Source of the DNA: DASZZZ01 sp036260375
GTDB taxonomy: Bacteria; Actinomycetota; CADDZG01; WHSQ01
Direction of reading: 5' to 3'
NCBI GenBank assembly: GCA_036260375.1
Contig: DASZZZ010000109.1
Span: 1 to 64,000 of the forward strand
Length of the DNA stretch: 64,000 nt
The position numbers and the translations under genes were made by a program. The notes beneath the pieces were generated by a model. It searched no databases, was not told the origin of the DNA, and saw only the letters and a program-made list of their open reading frames with translations. Positions 33,798-42,198 of this stretch are shown one piece after another (position 1 is the stretch's first letter; every line of letters begins with the position of its first letter).

Positions 33798-34298
33798 ATG
33801 GCTGCCGGCCTCGACCGCATAGATCGCCACATCCTCCGCCTGCTGCGAGAGGACGGGCGCATGCCGCACTCCGCCATCGCCAAGGCCGTCGGGCTGTCCG
33901 GCCCCGCGGTCCACGAGCGCGTGCGCAAGCTCGAGCAGCGGGGCGTCATCGCGGGCTACGCCGCGATCCTCGACGCCGAGGCGCTCGACCGCTCGCACGT
34001 CGCGTTCGTCCTCGTGTCGCTGTCCGAGGGCAGCGAGTTCGCCATGGACGAGCCGATCGTGGCGCGCATCTGCGAGGAGCCCGACGTGCTCGAGTTCCAT
34101 CGCGTCGCGGGCCAGGACTGCTACCTCATCAAGGTGCGGACGGCGACGAACAAGGACCTGGAGCGGCTGCTGCGGCGAATTCGCATGATCCGCGGCGTCG
34201 CCCGGACGCGGACGACGATCGTGCTGTCGACCGAGCTCGAGCGGCCGACGATCGACGTCCCCGCCGAAGAGGAGCGACTGGCGCCGCTGCCGGGCTGA
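33798..34298 (+). CDS. Lrp/AsnC-family transcriptional regulator
   Basis: A 166-residue regulator. The N-terminal winged helix-turn-helix reads LDRIDRHILRLLREDGRMPHSAIAKAVGLSGPAVHERVRKLEQRGVIAGY (quoted by its core SAIAKAVGLSGPAVHERVRK). The C-terminal RAM domain (about 70-150) is the amino-acid-binding, oligomerising module, with the G-x-D motif in VAGQDCYLIKV. ATG 33798 gives a normal N-terminus. It shares a transcript with two upstream micro-ORFs and probably senses an amino acid; targets are not evident. Confidence 0.92.
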   Translation: MAAGLDRIDRHILRLLREDGRMPHSAIAKAVGLSGPAVHERVRKLEQRGVIAGYAAILDAEALDRSHVAFVLVSLSEGSEFAMDEPIVARICEEPDVLEFHRVAGQDCYLIKVRTATNKDLERLLRRIRMIRGVARTRTTIVLSTELERPTIDVPAEEERLAPLPG

Positions 34299-34351
34299 CG
34301 CGTCGTCGCGGCGCGCGCGGTGCGCGTTCCGACCGATACCATCCCGGTTCC

Positions 34352-35269
34352 ATGAGCGAGCCCCGTACCGTCGCGCGCCTGATCGACGTCGGCGAGCGCG
34401 TGTTGGACGACTCGACGCACCTGTTCGAAGACCACGACAGCCGCTCCGACGCGCAGGAGCTGCTGGCGATGTGCATGGGCGTCGACGTCGACGACCTCGA
34501 CGACGACGACGAGCCGTCCCGGCGCGTGCGCGAGCGCTTCCTGTCGCTCATCGCCCGCCGCGCCGCGGGCGAGCCGTTCCCGTTCCTCACCGGCTACATC
34601 GAGTTCTGGGGGCTCGAGCTGCGCGTCCGGCCCGGCGCGTTCGTGCCGCGCCCGTCGTCGGAGCTCACCGTCGCGCGCGCCCTCAAGCGCATCCGCCGGC
34701 GGCGCGCGCCGGTCGTCGTCGACCTCGCGACGGGGGCCGGCCCGATCGCCATGGCCATCGCCAGCGAGCTGCCGAACGCCGACGTGTGGGGCGCCGACAT
34801 ACAGGACGAGGGCCTGCAGCTGGCGCGCTACAACGCGCGCCGTCTCGGCATCCGCAACGTCCACTTCCGGCGCGGCGACCTGTGGGACGCCCTTCCGGCG
34901 CGTCTGCGCGGAACCGTCGACCTCATGACGGGCCACATCCCGTACGTGCCGAAGGACGAGCTCGACGACCTGCCGTCGGAGGTGCGCGACTTCGAGCCGG
35001 TCGACACGCTGACGGACTGGACGAAGGGCGGGCTGTCGCTGATCGAGCGGGCGCTGAACGAGGCCCCGCAGTGGCTCCGGCCCGGCGGTTGGGTCCTGCT
35101 CGAGCTGTCCGACGACCTCGGCACGAAGGTGCGCCGGCTCGCGCGCAAGGCGGGCCTCGCCGACCACGGCGTCGCGATGGACGACGACCGCCTCAGCATC
35201 GTCGTCGAATCCCGCCTCGAGGACGCTGACGGCGCCGCCGCGGGGCGCCGTCGAAGCCCCCGCGACTAG
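34352..35269 (+). CDS. HemK/PrmC-like class I methyltransferase with altered NPPY motif
   Basis: A 305-residue protein with an N-terminal helical domain (1-75) and a Rossmann methyltransferase domain. VVVDLATGAGPIAMAIASELP is motif I for S-adenosylmethionine, and VWGADIQDEGLQLAR is the ribose-binding acidic strand. Glutamine N5-methyltransferases of this family carry NPPY; here the corresponding segment is TGHIPYVP, keeping only the Pro-Tyr. The substrate may therefore differ from release-factor glutamine. TACCAT (34337-34342) lies 9 nt before the ATG. It is followed by guaA. Confidence 0.8.
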   Translation: MSEPRTVARLIDVGERVLDDSTHLFEDHDSRSDAQELLAMCMGVDVDDLDDDDEPSRRVRERFLSLIARRAAGEPFPFLTGYIEFWGLELRVRPGAFVPRPSSELTVARALKRIRRRRAPVVVDLATGAGPIAMAIASELPNADVWGADIQDEGLQLARYNARRLGIRNVHFRRGDLWDALPARLRGTVDLMTGHIPYVPKDELDDLPSEVRDFEPVDTLTDWTKGGLSLIERALNEAPQWLRPGGWVLLELSDDLGTKVRRLARKAGLADHGVAMDDDRLSIVVESRLEDADGAAAGRRRSPRD

Positions 35270-35315
35270 GCCCCCCGCGCCGGGCTGTCGCCCGGGGGCC
35301 GCGGTAGGGTGAGTC

Positions 35316-36845
35316 ATGCAGACCGTCCTCGTCGTCGACTTCGGCGCCCAGTACGCCCAGCTCATCGCCCGCCGGATCCGCGAGTGCCACGTCTACTCCG
35401 AGATCGTGCCGCACGACGCGCCGGTGTCCGAGATCGCCGCCCGCCGTCCCGCCGGCATCGTCCTGTCCGGCGGACCGAAGTCGGTGTACGCGCCCGGCGC
35501 GCCGAAGGCCGACCCGGCGTTGTTCGAGCTCGGCGTGCCGGTGCTCGGGATCTGCTACGGACAGCAGGCGATGGCGATCGCGCTCGGGGGCGAGGTCGCC
35601 CACACCGGCGTCGCCGAGTTCGGCAGGACGACGCTGTCGGTCGGCGAGCCGTCGTTGCTGCTCGACGAGCTGCCGCCCGAGCAGACCGTGTGGATGAGCC
35701 ACAACGACGCAGTCGTGCGTCCGCCGGACGGCTTCACGGCGGTCGCGTCGACGCCGTCGTCGCCCGTCGCCGCGTTCGAAGACCCCGAGCGCGACCTCTA
35801 CGGCGTCCAGTTCCATCCCGAGGTCGCGCACACGCCGCACGGGCTCGACGTCCTCAAGAACTTCCTCTACGACGCGTGCGACCTGCTCCCGTCGTGGACG
35901 ATGACGTCGATCATCGACAGCGCGGTCGCCGACGTGCGGCGAGCCGTCGGCGGCGACCGCATCGTGTGCGCGCTGTCCGGCGGCGTCGACTCCTCGGTCG
36001 CCGCGGCCCTCGTCCACCGCGCCGTAGGCGAGCGTCTCACGTGCGTGTTCGTCGACCACGGCCTCCTGCGCGCCGGCGAGTCCGAGCAGGTCGAGGACAC
36101 CTTCAGGCGTCACATGGGCATCGACCTCGTCCACGTCAAGGCGGCCGACCGCTTCCTCGAGCAGCTCGCCGGCGTGACCGATCCGGAGCGCAAGCGCAAG
36201 ATCATCGGCGAGACGTTCATCCGCGTGTTCGAGGAGGTCGCGCGCGACGAGCTCGAGGACGCCCGCTGGCTCGTGCAGGGGACGCTGTACCCCGACGTCA
36301 TCGAGTCGGGCACGCGCGACGCAGCGAGGATCAAGAGCCACCACAACGTCGGGGGGTTGCCCGAGGACATGACGTTCACGCTCGTCGAGCCGCTGCGCAA
36401 CCTGTTCAAGGACGAGGTGCGGCGCGTCGGCGAGGAGCTCGGGCTGCCCGAGGAAATCGTGTGGCGCCAGCCGTTCCCGGGCCCGGGGCTCGCCGTGCGG
36501 ATCGTCGGCGAGGTCACGCGCGAACGCCTCGAGGCGCTGCGCGCCGCCGACGCGATCGTCCACGCGGAGATCAAGAGGGCGGGCCTGTTGCGCGCGATTT
36601 GGCAGTCGTTCGCGGTCTTGCCCGCGGTGCGCTCGGTCGGCGTCATGGGGGACGAGCGCACGTACGGCTACCCGATCGTGCTGCGCGCCGTCACGAGCGA
36701 GGACGCGATGACCGCCGACTGGGCGCGGCTCCCGTACGACCTCCTCGAGCGCATCTCGAACCGCGTCGTCAACGAGGTTCCCGGCGTCAACCGCGTCGTC
36801 TACGACATCACGTCGAAGCCGCCGGGCACCATCGAATGGGAGTGA
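35316..36845 (+). CDS. guaA: GMP synthase (glutamine-hydrolysing)
   Basis: The 509-residue enzyme aminates XMP to GMP. The class I glutamine amidotransferase domain has Cys80 in GICYGQQ and the His-Glu pair in FHPEVAHTPHG. The ATP-pyrophosphatase domain has the P-loop ALSGGVDSSVAAAL, and the C-terminal dimerisation domain ends in the standard KPPGTIEWE. TAGGGT (35305-35310) lies 5 nt before the ATG, a leaderless pattern. Length is normal. Confidence 0.97.
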   Translation: MQTVLVVDFGAQYAQLIARRIRECHVYSEIVPHDAPVSEIAARRPAGIVLSGGPKSVYAPGAPKADPALFELGVPVLGICYGQQAMAIALGGEVAHTGVAEFGRTTLSVGEPSLLLDELPPEQTVWMSHNDAVVRPPDGFTAVASTPSSPVAAFEDPERDLYGVQFHPEVAHTPHGLDVLKNFLYDACDLLPSWTMTSIIDSAVADVRRAVGGDRIVCALSGGVDSSVAAALVHRAVGERLTCVFVDHGLLRAGESEQVEDTFRRHMGIDLVHVKAADRFLEQLAGVTDPERKRKIIGETFIRVFEEVARDELEDARWLVQGTLYPDVIESGTRDAARIKSHHNVGGLPEDMTFTLVEPLRNLFKDEVRRVGEELGLPEEIVWRQPFPGPGLAVRIVGEVTRERLEALRAADAIVHAEIKRAGLLRAIWQSFAVLPAVRSVGVMGDERTYGYPIVLRAVTSEDAMTADWARLPYDLLERISNRVVNEVPGVNRVVYDITSKPPGTIEWE

Positions 36846-36873
36846 CGGCGCGCTCCGCCCCCGCGCGCGCGGC

Positions 36874-38415
36874 ATGGGGGTAGACCCACCCAGCGAACGC
36901 GCGGGGACGCGCGACTTCGTCACGATCCTGTCGGGCACGTCGCAGAACGTCGTCGGGATCGTCGTCGCGGCGGTCGCGACGTTCGTCGCGCAGATCCTCA
37001 TGACGCGCACCCTCGGCGCGGAGGGGTTCGGCGTCGTCACGATCCTGACCCAGGGCGCGTTCGTGCTGTCGTTCGCGACGCGCGCCGGCATGGACATGGC
37101 CGTGCTGCGCGATGTCGCGATCGAGACCGGTGTCGACCGACACGACCGCATCCGGGCGCCGGTCGCACGCGCCACGCTCGTCGCGCTCGGTGTCTCCGGG
37201 CTCGCGGCACTCGCCGTCCTCGCGTCCGGAGACGCGGTGCTGCGCGCGCTGTCGATCGACCCCGAGCGCGGCCGTTACGTCGTGCCGGCCGCGGCGCTCG
37301 GCCTCCCGTTCCTCGCTCTCGCCAACGTGTGGCTGTCGGCGACGCGCGGGCTCAAGATCATGCGCTACACGCTCTATTGGTTCTGGGCGGGGCAGCCGGT
37401 CGCGTGGATAGCGCTGATGCTCGTCGGGTGGCGGCTGGCCGAGACGCCGTGGATGAGCGTGCTCGCGTACTCGCTGTCGTGGGCGGTCGCGGCCGCCGGC
37501 GGGTGGTGGTCGTGGCGGCGGGAGAGCCGCGGCTGGGGGCGGACGCCGATGGCGCCGGGCGACATGCGCCGTCTCGTGCGCTACGCCGGCCCTCGTGCCC
37601 CCGCGGCGCTGTTCTCCCAGCTGCTGTTCTGGACCGACCTCTTCGTCGTCACGCGCTACGTCGCCGACGCCGAGGTCGGCGTCTACTCGGCGGCGCTGCG
37701 CTCGGGACAGATCCTCGTCCTGTTCATCACGTCGGTGAGCCTGATGTTCTCGCCGTTCGTGGCCGACCTCCACAACCGGGGCGAGACCGAGCGGCTCGAC
37801 AAGCTGTTCAAGGCGCTGACGCGCTGGACGCTCGCGGCGACGCTGCCGGCGTTCCTGCTGCTCGTCGTGGCGCCGTCGGAGGTGCTGCGCCTGTTCGGCG
37901 CCGAGTTCTCCGGGGGCCGCGCCGCGCTGCTCATCCTGCTCGCGGGCCAGCTCGTCAACGTCGCGACGGGAAGCGTCGGCTTCGTGTTGATCATGGTCGG
38001 GCGCACCGGGTGGGACCTCGCCGTGTACGCAGTCTCCGTGGTGCTCGACGTCGGCCTCGCGCTGTGGCTGTGCCCGCGCTACGGGATCGAGGGGGCCGCG
38101 ATCGCGAACGCGGTGACGTTCGCCGTGTCGAAGTGGGCGCGCCTCGTGCTCGTACGGAGGTTCGTCCGCATCCAGCCCTACGACCGCCACTACGCGCGCC
38201 TCCTCGCGCCGACGGCGGCGTGCGGGGCGGCGATGTGGGCGGTGCACGCGGCCGTGGGGGCCGGGTGGCTCGTCGACCTCGCCGCGACCGGCGCCGCGGG
38301 CTTGCTCGCGTTCGTGCTCGCGTACCTCGCGTTCGGGCTGACGCCGGCCGAGCGCCGGGGCGCGTCGTCCGTGCTGGCGCGGCTTCCGGGCGTGAGGGGC
38401 CGCCCAGCGTCCTGA
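36874..38415 (+). CDS. MOP-family flippase (polysaccharide/oligosaccharide exporter)
   Basis: A 513-residue integral membrane protein with about 14 hydrophobic segments. The N-terminal TSQNVVGIVVAAVATFVAQILMTRTLGAEGFGVV is characteristic of Wzx-type flippases (core: LMTRTLGAEGFGVV). It should translocate lipid-linked saccharides or similar substrates. It lies 28 nt after guaA. No glycosyltransferase genes are adjacent; the gmd gene 14 kb away is the only sugar-nucleotide gene in the window. Confidence 0.87.
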   Translation: MGVDPPSERAGTRDFVTILSGTSQNVVGIVVAAVATFVAQILMTRTLGAEGFGVVTILTQGAFVLSFATRAGMDMAVLRDVAIETGVDRHDRIRAPVARATLVALGVSGLAALAVLASGDAVLRALSIDPERGRYVVPAAALGLPFLALANVWLSATRGLKIMRYTLYWFWAGQPVAWIALMLVGWRLAETPWMSVLAYSLSWAVAAAGGWWSWRRESRGWGRTPMAPGDMRRLVRYAGPRAPAALFSQLLFWTDLFVVTRYVADAEVGVYSAALRSGQILVLFITSVSLMFSPFVADLHNRGETERLDKLFKALTRWTLAATLPAFLLLVVAPSEVLRLFGAEFSGGRAALLILLAGQLVNVATGSVGFVLIMVGRTGWDLAVYAVSVVLDVGLALWLCPRYGIEGAAIANAVTFAVSKWARLVLVRRFVRIQPYDRHYARLLAPTAACGAAMWAVHAAVGAGWLVDLAATGAAGLLAFVLAYLAFGLTPAERRGASSVLARLPGVRGRPAS

Positions 38416-38428
38416 CGCCTCCTGCTCC

Positions 38429-38763
38429 CTACGGTTCCCTCTGCGTGAGGCGTTCTATCGCCGCGCGCAGAGGCGGGATGTCACGCTCGACGGTATTCGC
38501 GACGACGTCTCGGTCGGTGGCGAAATAGTGGTGGACGAGGAAATCGCGCATGCGTGCGGCGGCGCGCCAGTCGACTTCAGGCGCACGCGTCAGGGTCTCC
38601 GAAGAGAGTCCCTTAATCGCTTCGCCGATAACTGCGAGGTTGTAGAGGACGGCATCCCACACGACGTCGTCGGACGTATCGCATCTTGGCTGCTGGTGTA
38701 CCGCAGTATCCGTTCGATGGCCTCATTGACGTCGGTGAGGCGATCGAGATCGCTACGAGACAT
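38429..38763 (-). pseudogene. HepT-like (DUF86) gene with internal frameshift
   Basis: Reading from ATG 38763, which overlaps the mntA stop, gives MSRSDLDRLTDVNEAIERIL, the normal start of HepT proteins, up to about residue 30. The family sequence then continues in another frame from about 38674: SDDVVWDAVLYNLAVIGEAIKGL and the catalytic Rx4-6H-type motif RMRDFLVHHYF, to a stop at 38429. One missing base around 38671-38677 explains this. The first frame stops at 38590. The second frame has an upstream TGA and only a GTG at 38662 as possible start. It is either a true inactivating mutation of the toxin or a sequencing error; no slippery heptamer for programmed frameshifting is seen. Confidence 0.8.
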
Positions 38764-39049
38764 TCAACGCCGTTGCTTCTCGCATGACCGACTCTCTGAA
38801 CGGCGGACGTAGGCTTCCCTCGGACACTACTTGGACGTCAATCCCGAGCAGCTCCTCGAGCTCGAGCTCCATTCGGATCAGGTCCAGGATCGACGTCCTG
38901 GGAGAGACCGCTACGAGGAGGTCGAGGTCGCTCTCCGGCGATGCGTCGCCGCGAGCGCGAGAGCCGAATACCCACATCGCCCTCGCTCCGTGGCGGAGGC
39001 CTATGCGCACGATGTCGGCGACTGGGAGCTGTTCGATCTCCCTCGGCAC
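38753..39049 (-). CDS. MntA-like minimal nucleotidyltransferase (antitoxin of MNT/HepT pair)
   Basis: A protein of about 98 residues with the minimal nucleotidyltransferase signature GSRARGDASPESDLDLLV (GSx10DxD). In characterised pairs this protein AMPylates the HepT RNase toxin on its tyrosine and neutralises it. GTG 39049 is chosen because GTGGGGGA lies upstream and the length then matches the family; longer starts up to 39151 exist. The stop overlaps the hepT start by 11 nt. It is divergent from pcrA. Confidence 0.82.
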   Translation of the reverse strand: MPREIEQLPVADIVRIGLRHGARAMWVFGSRARGDASPESDLDLLVAVSPRTSILDLIRMELELEELLGIDVQVVSEGSLRPPFRESVMREATALNVS

Positions 39050-39223
39050 GCAGGGTTCCCCCACGCTCGCGTTCAAATGGATCGGCAACTCTTGCCGAAC
39101 AGGGTACCCGATGTGCTGTTCGTTCTGAGGCTGGCGGGGCTGCTGATACATTCCGATGTCGGCCTGCCCGTCGGCACGTCAATATGACGGCTCCGTGATG
39201 CCCCCAGGCCCGATAATCGGTCC

Positions 39224-41389
39224 ATGGGCGACCCCTCCTACGACCTCAACCCCGTCCAGCGCGAGGCCGTCGAGCACGGCGAGGGCCCGGTGCTCGTCGT
39301 GGCGGGGGCCGGCTCGGGCAAGACGCGGGTGCTCACCCACCGCATCGCGCACCTGATCGCGAACGGCACGTCGCCGTTCGCGATCATCGCCATCACGTTC
39401 ACCAACAAGGCGGCCGGCGAGATGAAGCGCCGCGTCGCGGAGCTCGTCGGTCCCGTGGCGCACAACATGTGGGTCTCGACGTTCCACTCGGCGTGCGTGC
39501 GCATCCTGAGGCGCGAGGCCAAGCGCCTCGGCTACACGAGCTCGTTCTCGATCTACGACACCGCCGACGGCGAGCGCCTCGTAAAGGCGTGCCTCGACGA
39601 GCTCAACCTCGACGCGAAGAAGACGCCGCCGCGCGCCGTGCTCGCGACGATCTCGGACGCCAAGAACCGCCTCGTCGACGCCGGCATCTTCTCGGACTTC
39701 GCGTCGAACCCGTGGGAGAAGACGGTGGCGAAGGTCTACGTCGAGTACCAGCGGCGTCTCGAGGAGGCGGGCGCGTTCGACTTCGACGACCTCATCATGC
39801 GCGTGGTCGAGATCTTCGACCGCCATCCCGACGTGCTGGCGCACTACCAGAACCGCTTCCGGCACGTCCTCGTCGACGAGTACCAGGACACGAACCACGC
39901 GCAGGCGCGCCTCGCGACGCTGCTGGCCGGCAAGTGGCGCAACATCTTCGTCGTCGGCGACGCGGACCAGGGCATCTACGCGTTCCGCGGCGCGACGATC
40001 CGCAACCTGCTCGACTTCGAGCGCGACTGGCCCGACGGTCGTCTCATCACCCTCGAGCAGAACTACCGCTCGACACAGACGATCCTCGACGCCGCCAACG
40101 CGGTCATCGAGAACAACGTCATGCGCAAGCCCAAGGAGCTGTGGACGCAGTCGGTCGCCGGCGAACCGATCACGCGTTACCACGCGCAGAACGCCGACGA
40201 CGAGGCCGAGTGGGTCGCCGACGAGATCGTCCGCCTGCGCGAGCGCGGCTGTCCGCTGTCGGACATGGCGATCTTCTATCGGACCAACGCACAGTCGCGC
40301 GTGCTCGAGGAGGTCCTCGCCGGCCGCAACGTCCCGTACCGCGTCATCGGGGGCGTTCGCTTCTACGAGCGCAAGGAGGTCAAGGACATCCTGGCGTGGC
40401 TGCGCGCCGCCGCCAACCCGCTCGACGCCGTGTCGGTCGAGCGCGCCGCGCAGTCGCCCAAGCGCGGCATCGGCGACACGTCGCTCGCGCGGCTGGCGAC
40501 GTTCGCGCGCGACGAAGGCATCGGCCTCGGCGACGCGTTGGCGCGCGCCGAGGAGGCGCCCGGCGTGTCGAAGCGCGCGCTCGGAGGCATGCTCGAGATG
40601 AGCCGGCTGCTCGGCGACATCCGCGTCGCCGGCGCGCGGGGCGGCGTGCGCGTGGCCGACGTCGTCGAGCTCGCGTGGACGGTGAGCGGCTACATGGACG
40701 CGCTCGCGAAGGAGGGCACGTTCGAGGCGTTGTCGCGCCAGGAGAACCTGCGCGAGCTGCGCGGCGTCGCGGCCGAGTACGACGAGGCTGCGACCGAGCC
40801 GAGCCTGACGGGTTTCCTCGAGGAGATCGCGCTCGTGACCGACACCGACCTGGTCGACGGCGAGGAGACGGGCGTGTCGTTGATGACGTTGCACAACGCG
40901 AAGGGCCTCGAGTTCCCCGTCGTCTTCATGATCGGCATGGAGGAGGGCGTGTTCCCGCACATCCGCGCTCTCGCCGAGCAGGAGGAGCTCGAGGAGGAAC
41001 GGCGATTGTGCTACGTCGGCATCACACGCGCGAAGCGCCGCCTGTACCTGCTCAACGCGTGGTCGCGGATGTTGTTCGGCCAGCTCAACTACAACCCGCC
41101 GTCGCGCTTCCTCAAGGAGGTCCCGGAGCAGCTCGTGCGCATGGCGGAACGCTCCGAGCCGGCCCCCTCGGCGACGCGCGGCCCCCGGGGGCGGACGCGG
41201 GCGGCGCGCGCGGTCGCGGATCCCGAGTCGTGGCGCGTCGGGCAGGAGGTCGTGCACGAACGCTGGGGCCGCGGCACGATCCTCGACATCTCGCGCTCGC
41301 GCATCGGCATCGAGGCGACCGTGAACTTCCCGGACGCCGGCGGCGAGAAGCGCCTCGACCTCACGCTGGCGCCGCTCCAGCCCGGCTAG
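39224..41389 (+). CDS. pcrA: ATP-dependent DNA helicase, UvrD/PcrA type
   Basis: The 721-residue SF1A helicase has the Q-motif LNPVQREAVEH, Walker A AGAGSGKTRVLTHR, ITFTNKAAGEM (Ia), VDEYQDTN (II), VGDADQGIYAFRGA (III), LEQNYRST (IV), MTLHNAKGLEFPVVF (V) and VGITRAKRRLYL (VI). The C-terminal tail (about 640-721) has a basic linker followed by a small beta domain (VGQEVVHERWGRGTILDI) typical of PcrA, which contacts RNA polymerase in other bacteria. GATAAT ends 6 nt before the ATG (leaderless pattern). Confidence 0.96.
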   Translation: MGDPSYDLNPVQREAVEHGEGPVLVVAGAGSGKTRVLTHRIAHLIANGTSPFAIIAITFTNKAAGEMKRRVAELVGPVAHNMWVSTFHSACVRILRREAKRLGYTSSFSIYDTADGERLVKACLDELNLDAKKTPPRAVLATISDAKNRLVDAGIFSDFASNPWEKTVAKVYVEYQRRLEEAGAFDFDDLIMRVVEIFDRHPDVLAHYQNRFRHVLVDEYQDTNHAQARLATLLAGKWRNIFVVGDADQGIYAFRGATIRNLLDFERDWPDGRLITLEQNYRSTQTILDAANAVIENNVMRKPKELWTQSVAGEPITRYHAQNADDEAEWVADEIVRLRERGCPLSDMAIFYRTNAQSRVLEEVLAGRNVPYRVIGGVRFYERKEVKDILAWLRAAANPLDAVSVERAAQSPKRGIGDTSLARLATFARDEGIGLGDALARAEEAPGVSKRALGGMLEMSRLLGDIRVAGARGGVRVADVVELAWTVSGYMDALAKEGTFEALSRQENLRELRGVAAEYDEAATEPSLTGFLEEIALVTDTDLVDGEETGVSLMTLHNAKGLEFPVVFMIGMEEGVFPHIRALAEQEELEEERRLCYVGITRAKRRLYLLNAWSRMLFGQLNYNPPSRFLKEVPEQLVRMAERSEPAPSATRGPRGRTRAARAVADPESWRVGQEVVHERWGRGTILDISRSRIGIEATVNFPDAGGEKRLDLTLAPLQPG

Positions 41390-41406
41390 CCGGATCGCCG
41401 TCGTCG

Positions 41407-42198
41407 CTAGCGGCGTTCCTCGATCTCGACGCGCTCGATCCACACCGGCACCGCCGGCTCGACCGACGTCACCGGTTCGTCGCCGCCCGTCACGGGTTGG
41501 CGCGAGATCCACACGATCGTCTCGTAGCTCGACTCGTCGACGGTCCCGAAGATCGAGTACAGCTTCTGGAGACCCGCGGGCTCGGGGCGCGGTGGCGTCG
41601 CCCCGGGCGTCGCCTCGACGATCTCGTCGCACGAGTGCACGACGACGAAGAACGCGCCCGAGCGCACGACGCCGGGCTCGCCCGACGCGGTCGTCGCGAC
41701 CGTGCCGCACACGTAGTCCTGCGGCCGGTCGGGCAGCTCCGCGGGCAGCTCGTAGCCGGCGTCCTCGGGCGGGTCGAGGAGGCGGTCGTTGGGGTCGCCC
41801 GTCTGGATCAGGAAGCGGCGCTCGACGCGCGCCCACCGGCGGCCGTCGTAGTACCCGGCGCGCGCGAGGAACACGAAGCTGTTGACCGCCTCCGGCGCGG
41901 CGTCCTCGAGGAGGTCGAGCGCGATGTCGCCGCACGACGTCACGATCGTGGCGCGGTAGTCGACGCCCGGCTCGAGCATTCGCTCCGGCTGCGCGTAGCG
42001 CCGTCGGGCCGGCGCGTCGGGGGGAGGGCCGGGGCGGCACGTCCCCACGGGCGACGGCTCGGCCGCCTCCGGAGGCGGCGGCGGCGCGACGTCGTCCTCG
42101 GCGGCGGCGTACACCGCGAGCGCGACGACGGCCCCGAGGACGGCGACGACGGCGACCGCGCGGGCCGCGGCACGGCGCGCGCGGGCGCCGTGCGTCAC
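41407..42198 (-). CDS. Membrane-anchored cyclophilin-type peptidyl-prolyl isomerase
   Basis: A 263-residue protein with an N-terminal signal anchor (AAARAVAVVAVLGAVVALAVYAAA), a Pro-rich linker and a cyclophilin-like domain: DIALDLLEDAAPEAVNSFVFLARAGYYDG, then FLIQTGDPNDR, and SGAFFVVV. Several cyclophilin active-site residues are present in modified form (FLIQTGDP for the FMIQGGDP motif). It probably assists folding of exported proteins. Its GTG (42198) overlaps the stop of the upstream carboxyltransferase gene, so the two are coupled, although no functional link is obvious. Confidence 0.83.
   Translation of the reverse strand: MTHGARARRAAARAVAVVAVLGAVVALAVYAAAEDDVAPPPPPEAAEPSPVGTCRPGPPPDAPARRRYAQPERMLEPGVDYRATIVTSCGDIALDLLEDAAPEAVNSFVFLARAGYYDGRRWARVERRFLIQTGDPNDRLLDPPEDAGYELPAELPDRPQDYVCGTVATTASGEPGVVRSGAFFVVVHSCDEIVEATPGATPPRPEPAGLQKLYSIFGTVDESSYETIVWISRQPVTGGDEPVTSVEPAVPVWIERVEIEERR

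Noticed and set aside
38660..38690. Programmed ribosomal frameshift in hepT
   Set aside because: No slippery heptamer or downstream structure is visible; a one-base deletion or error is simpler.
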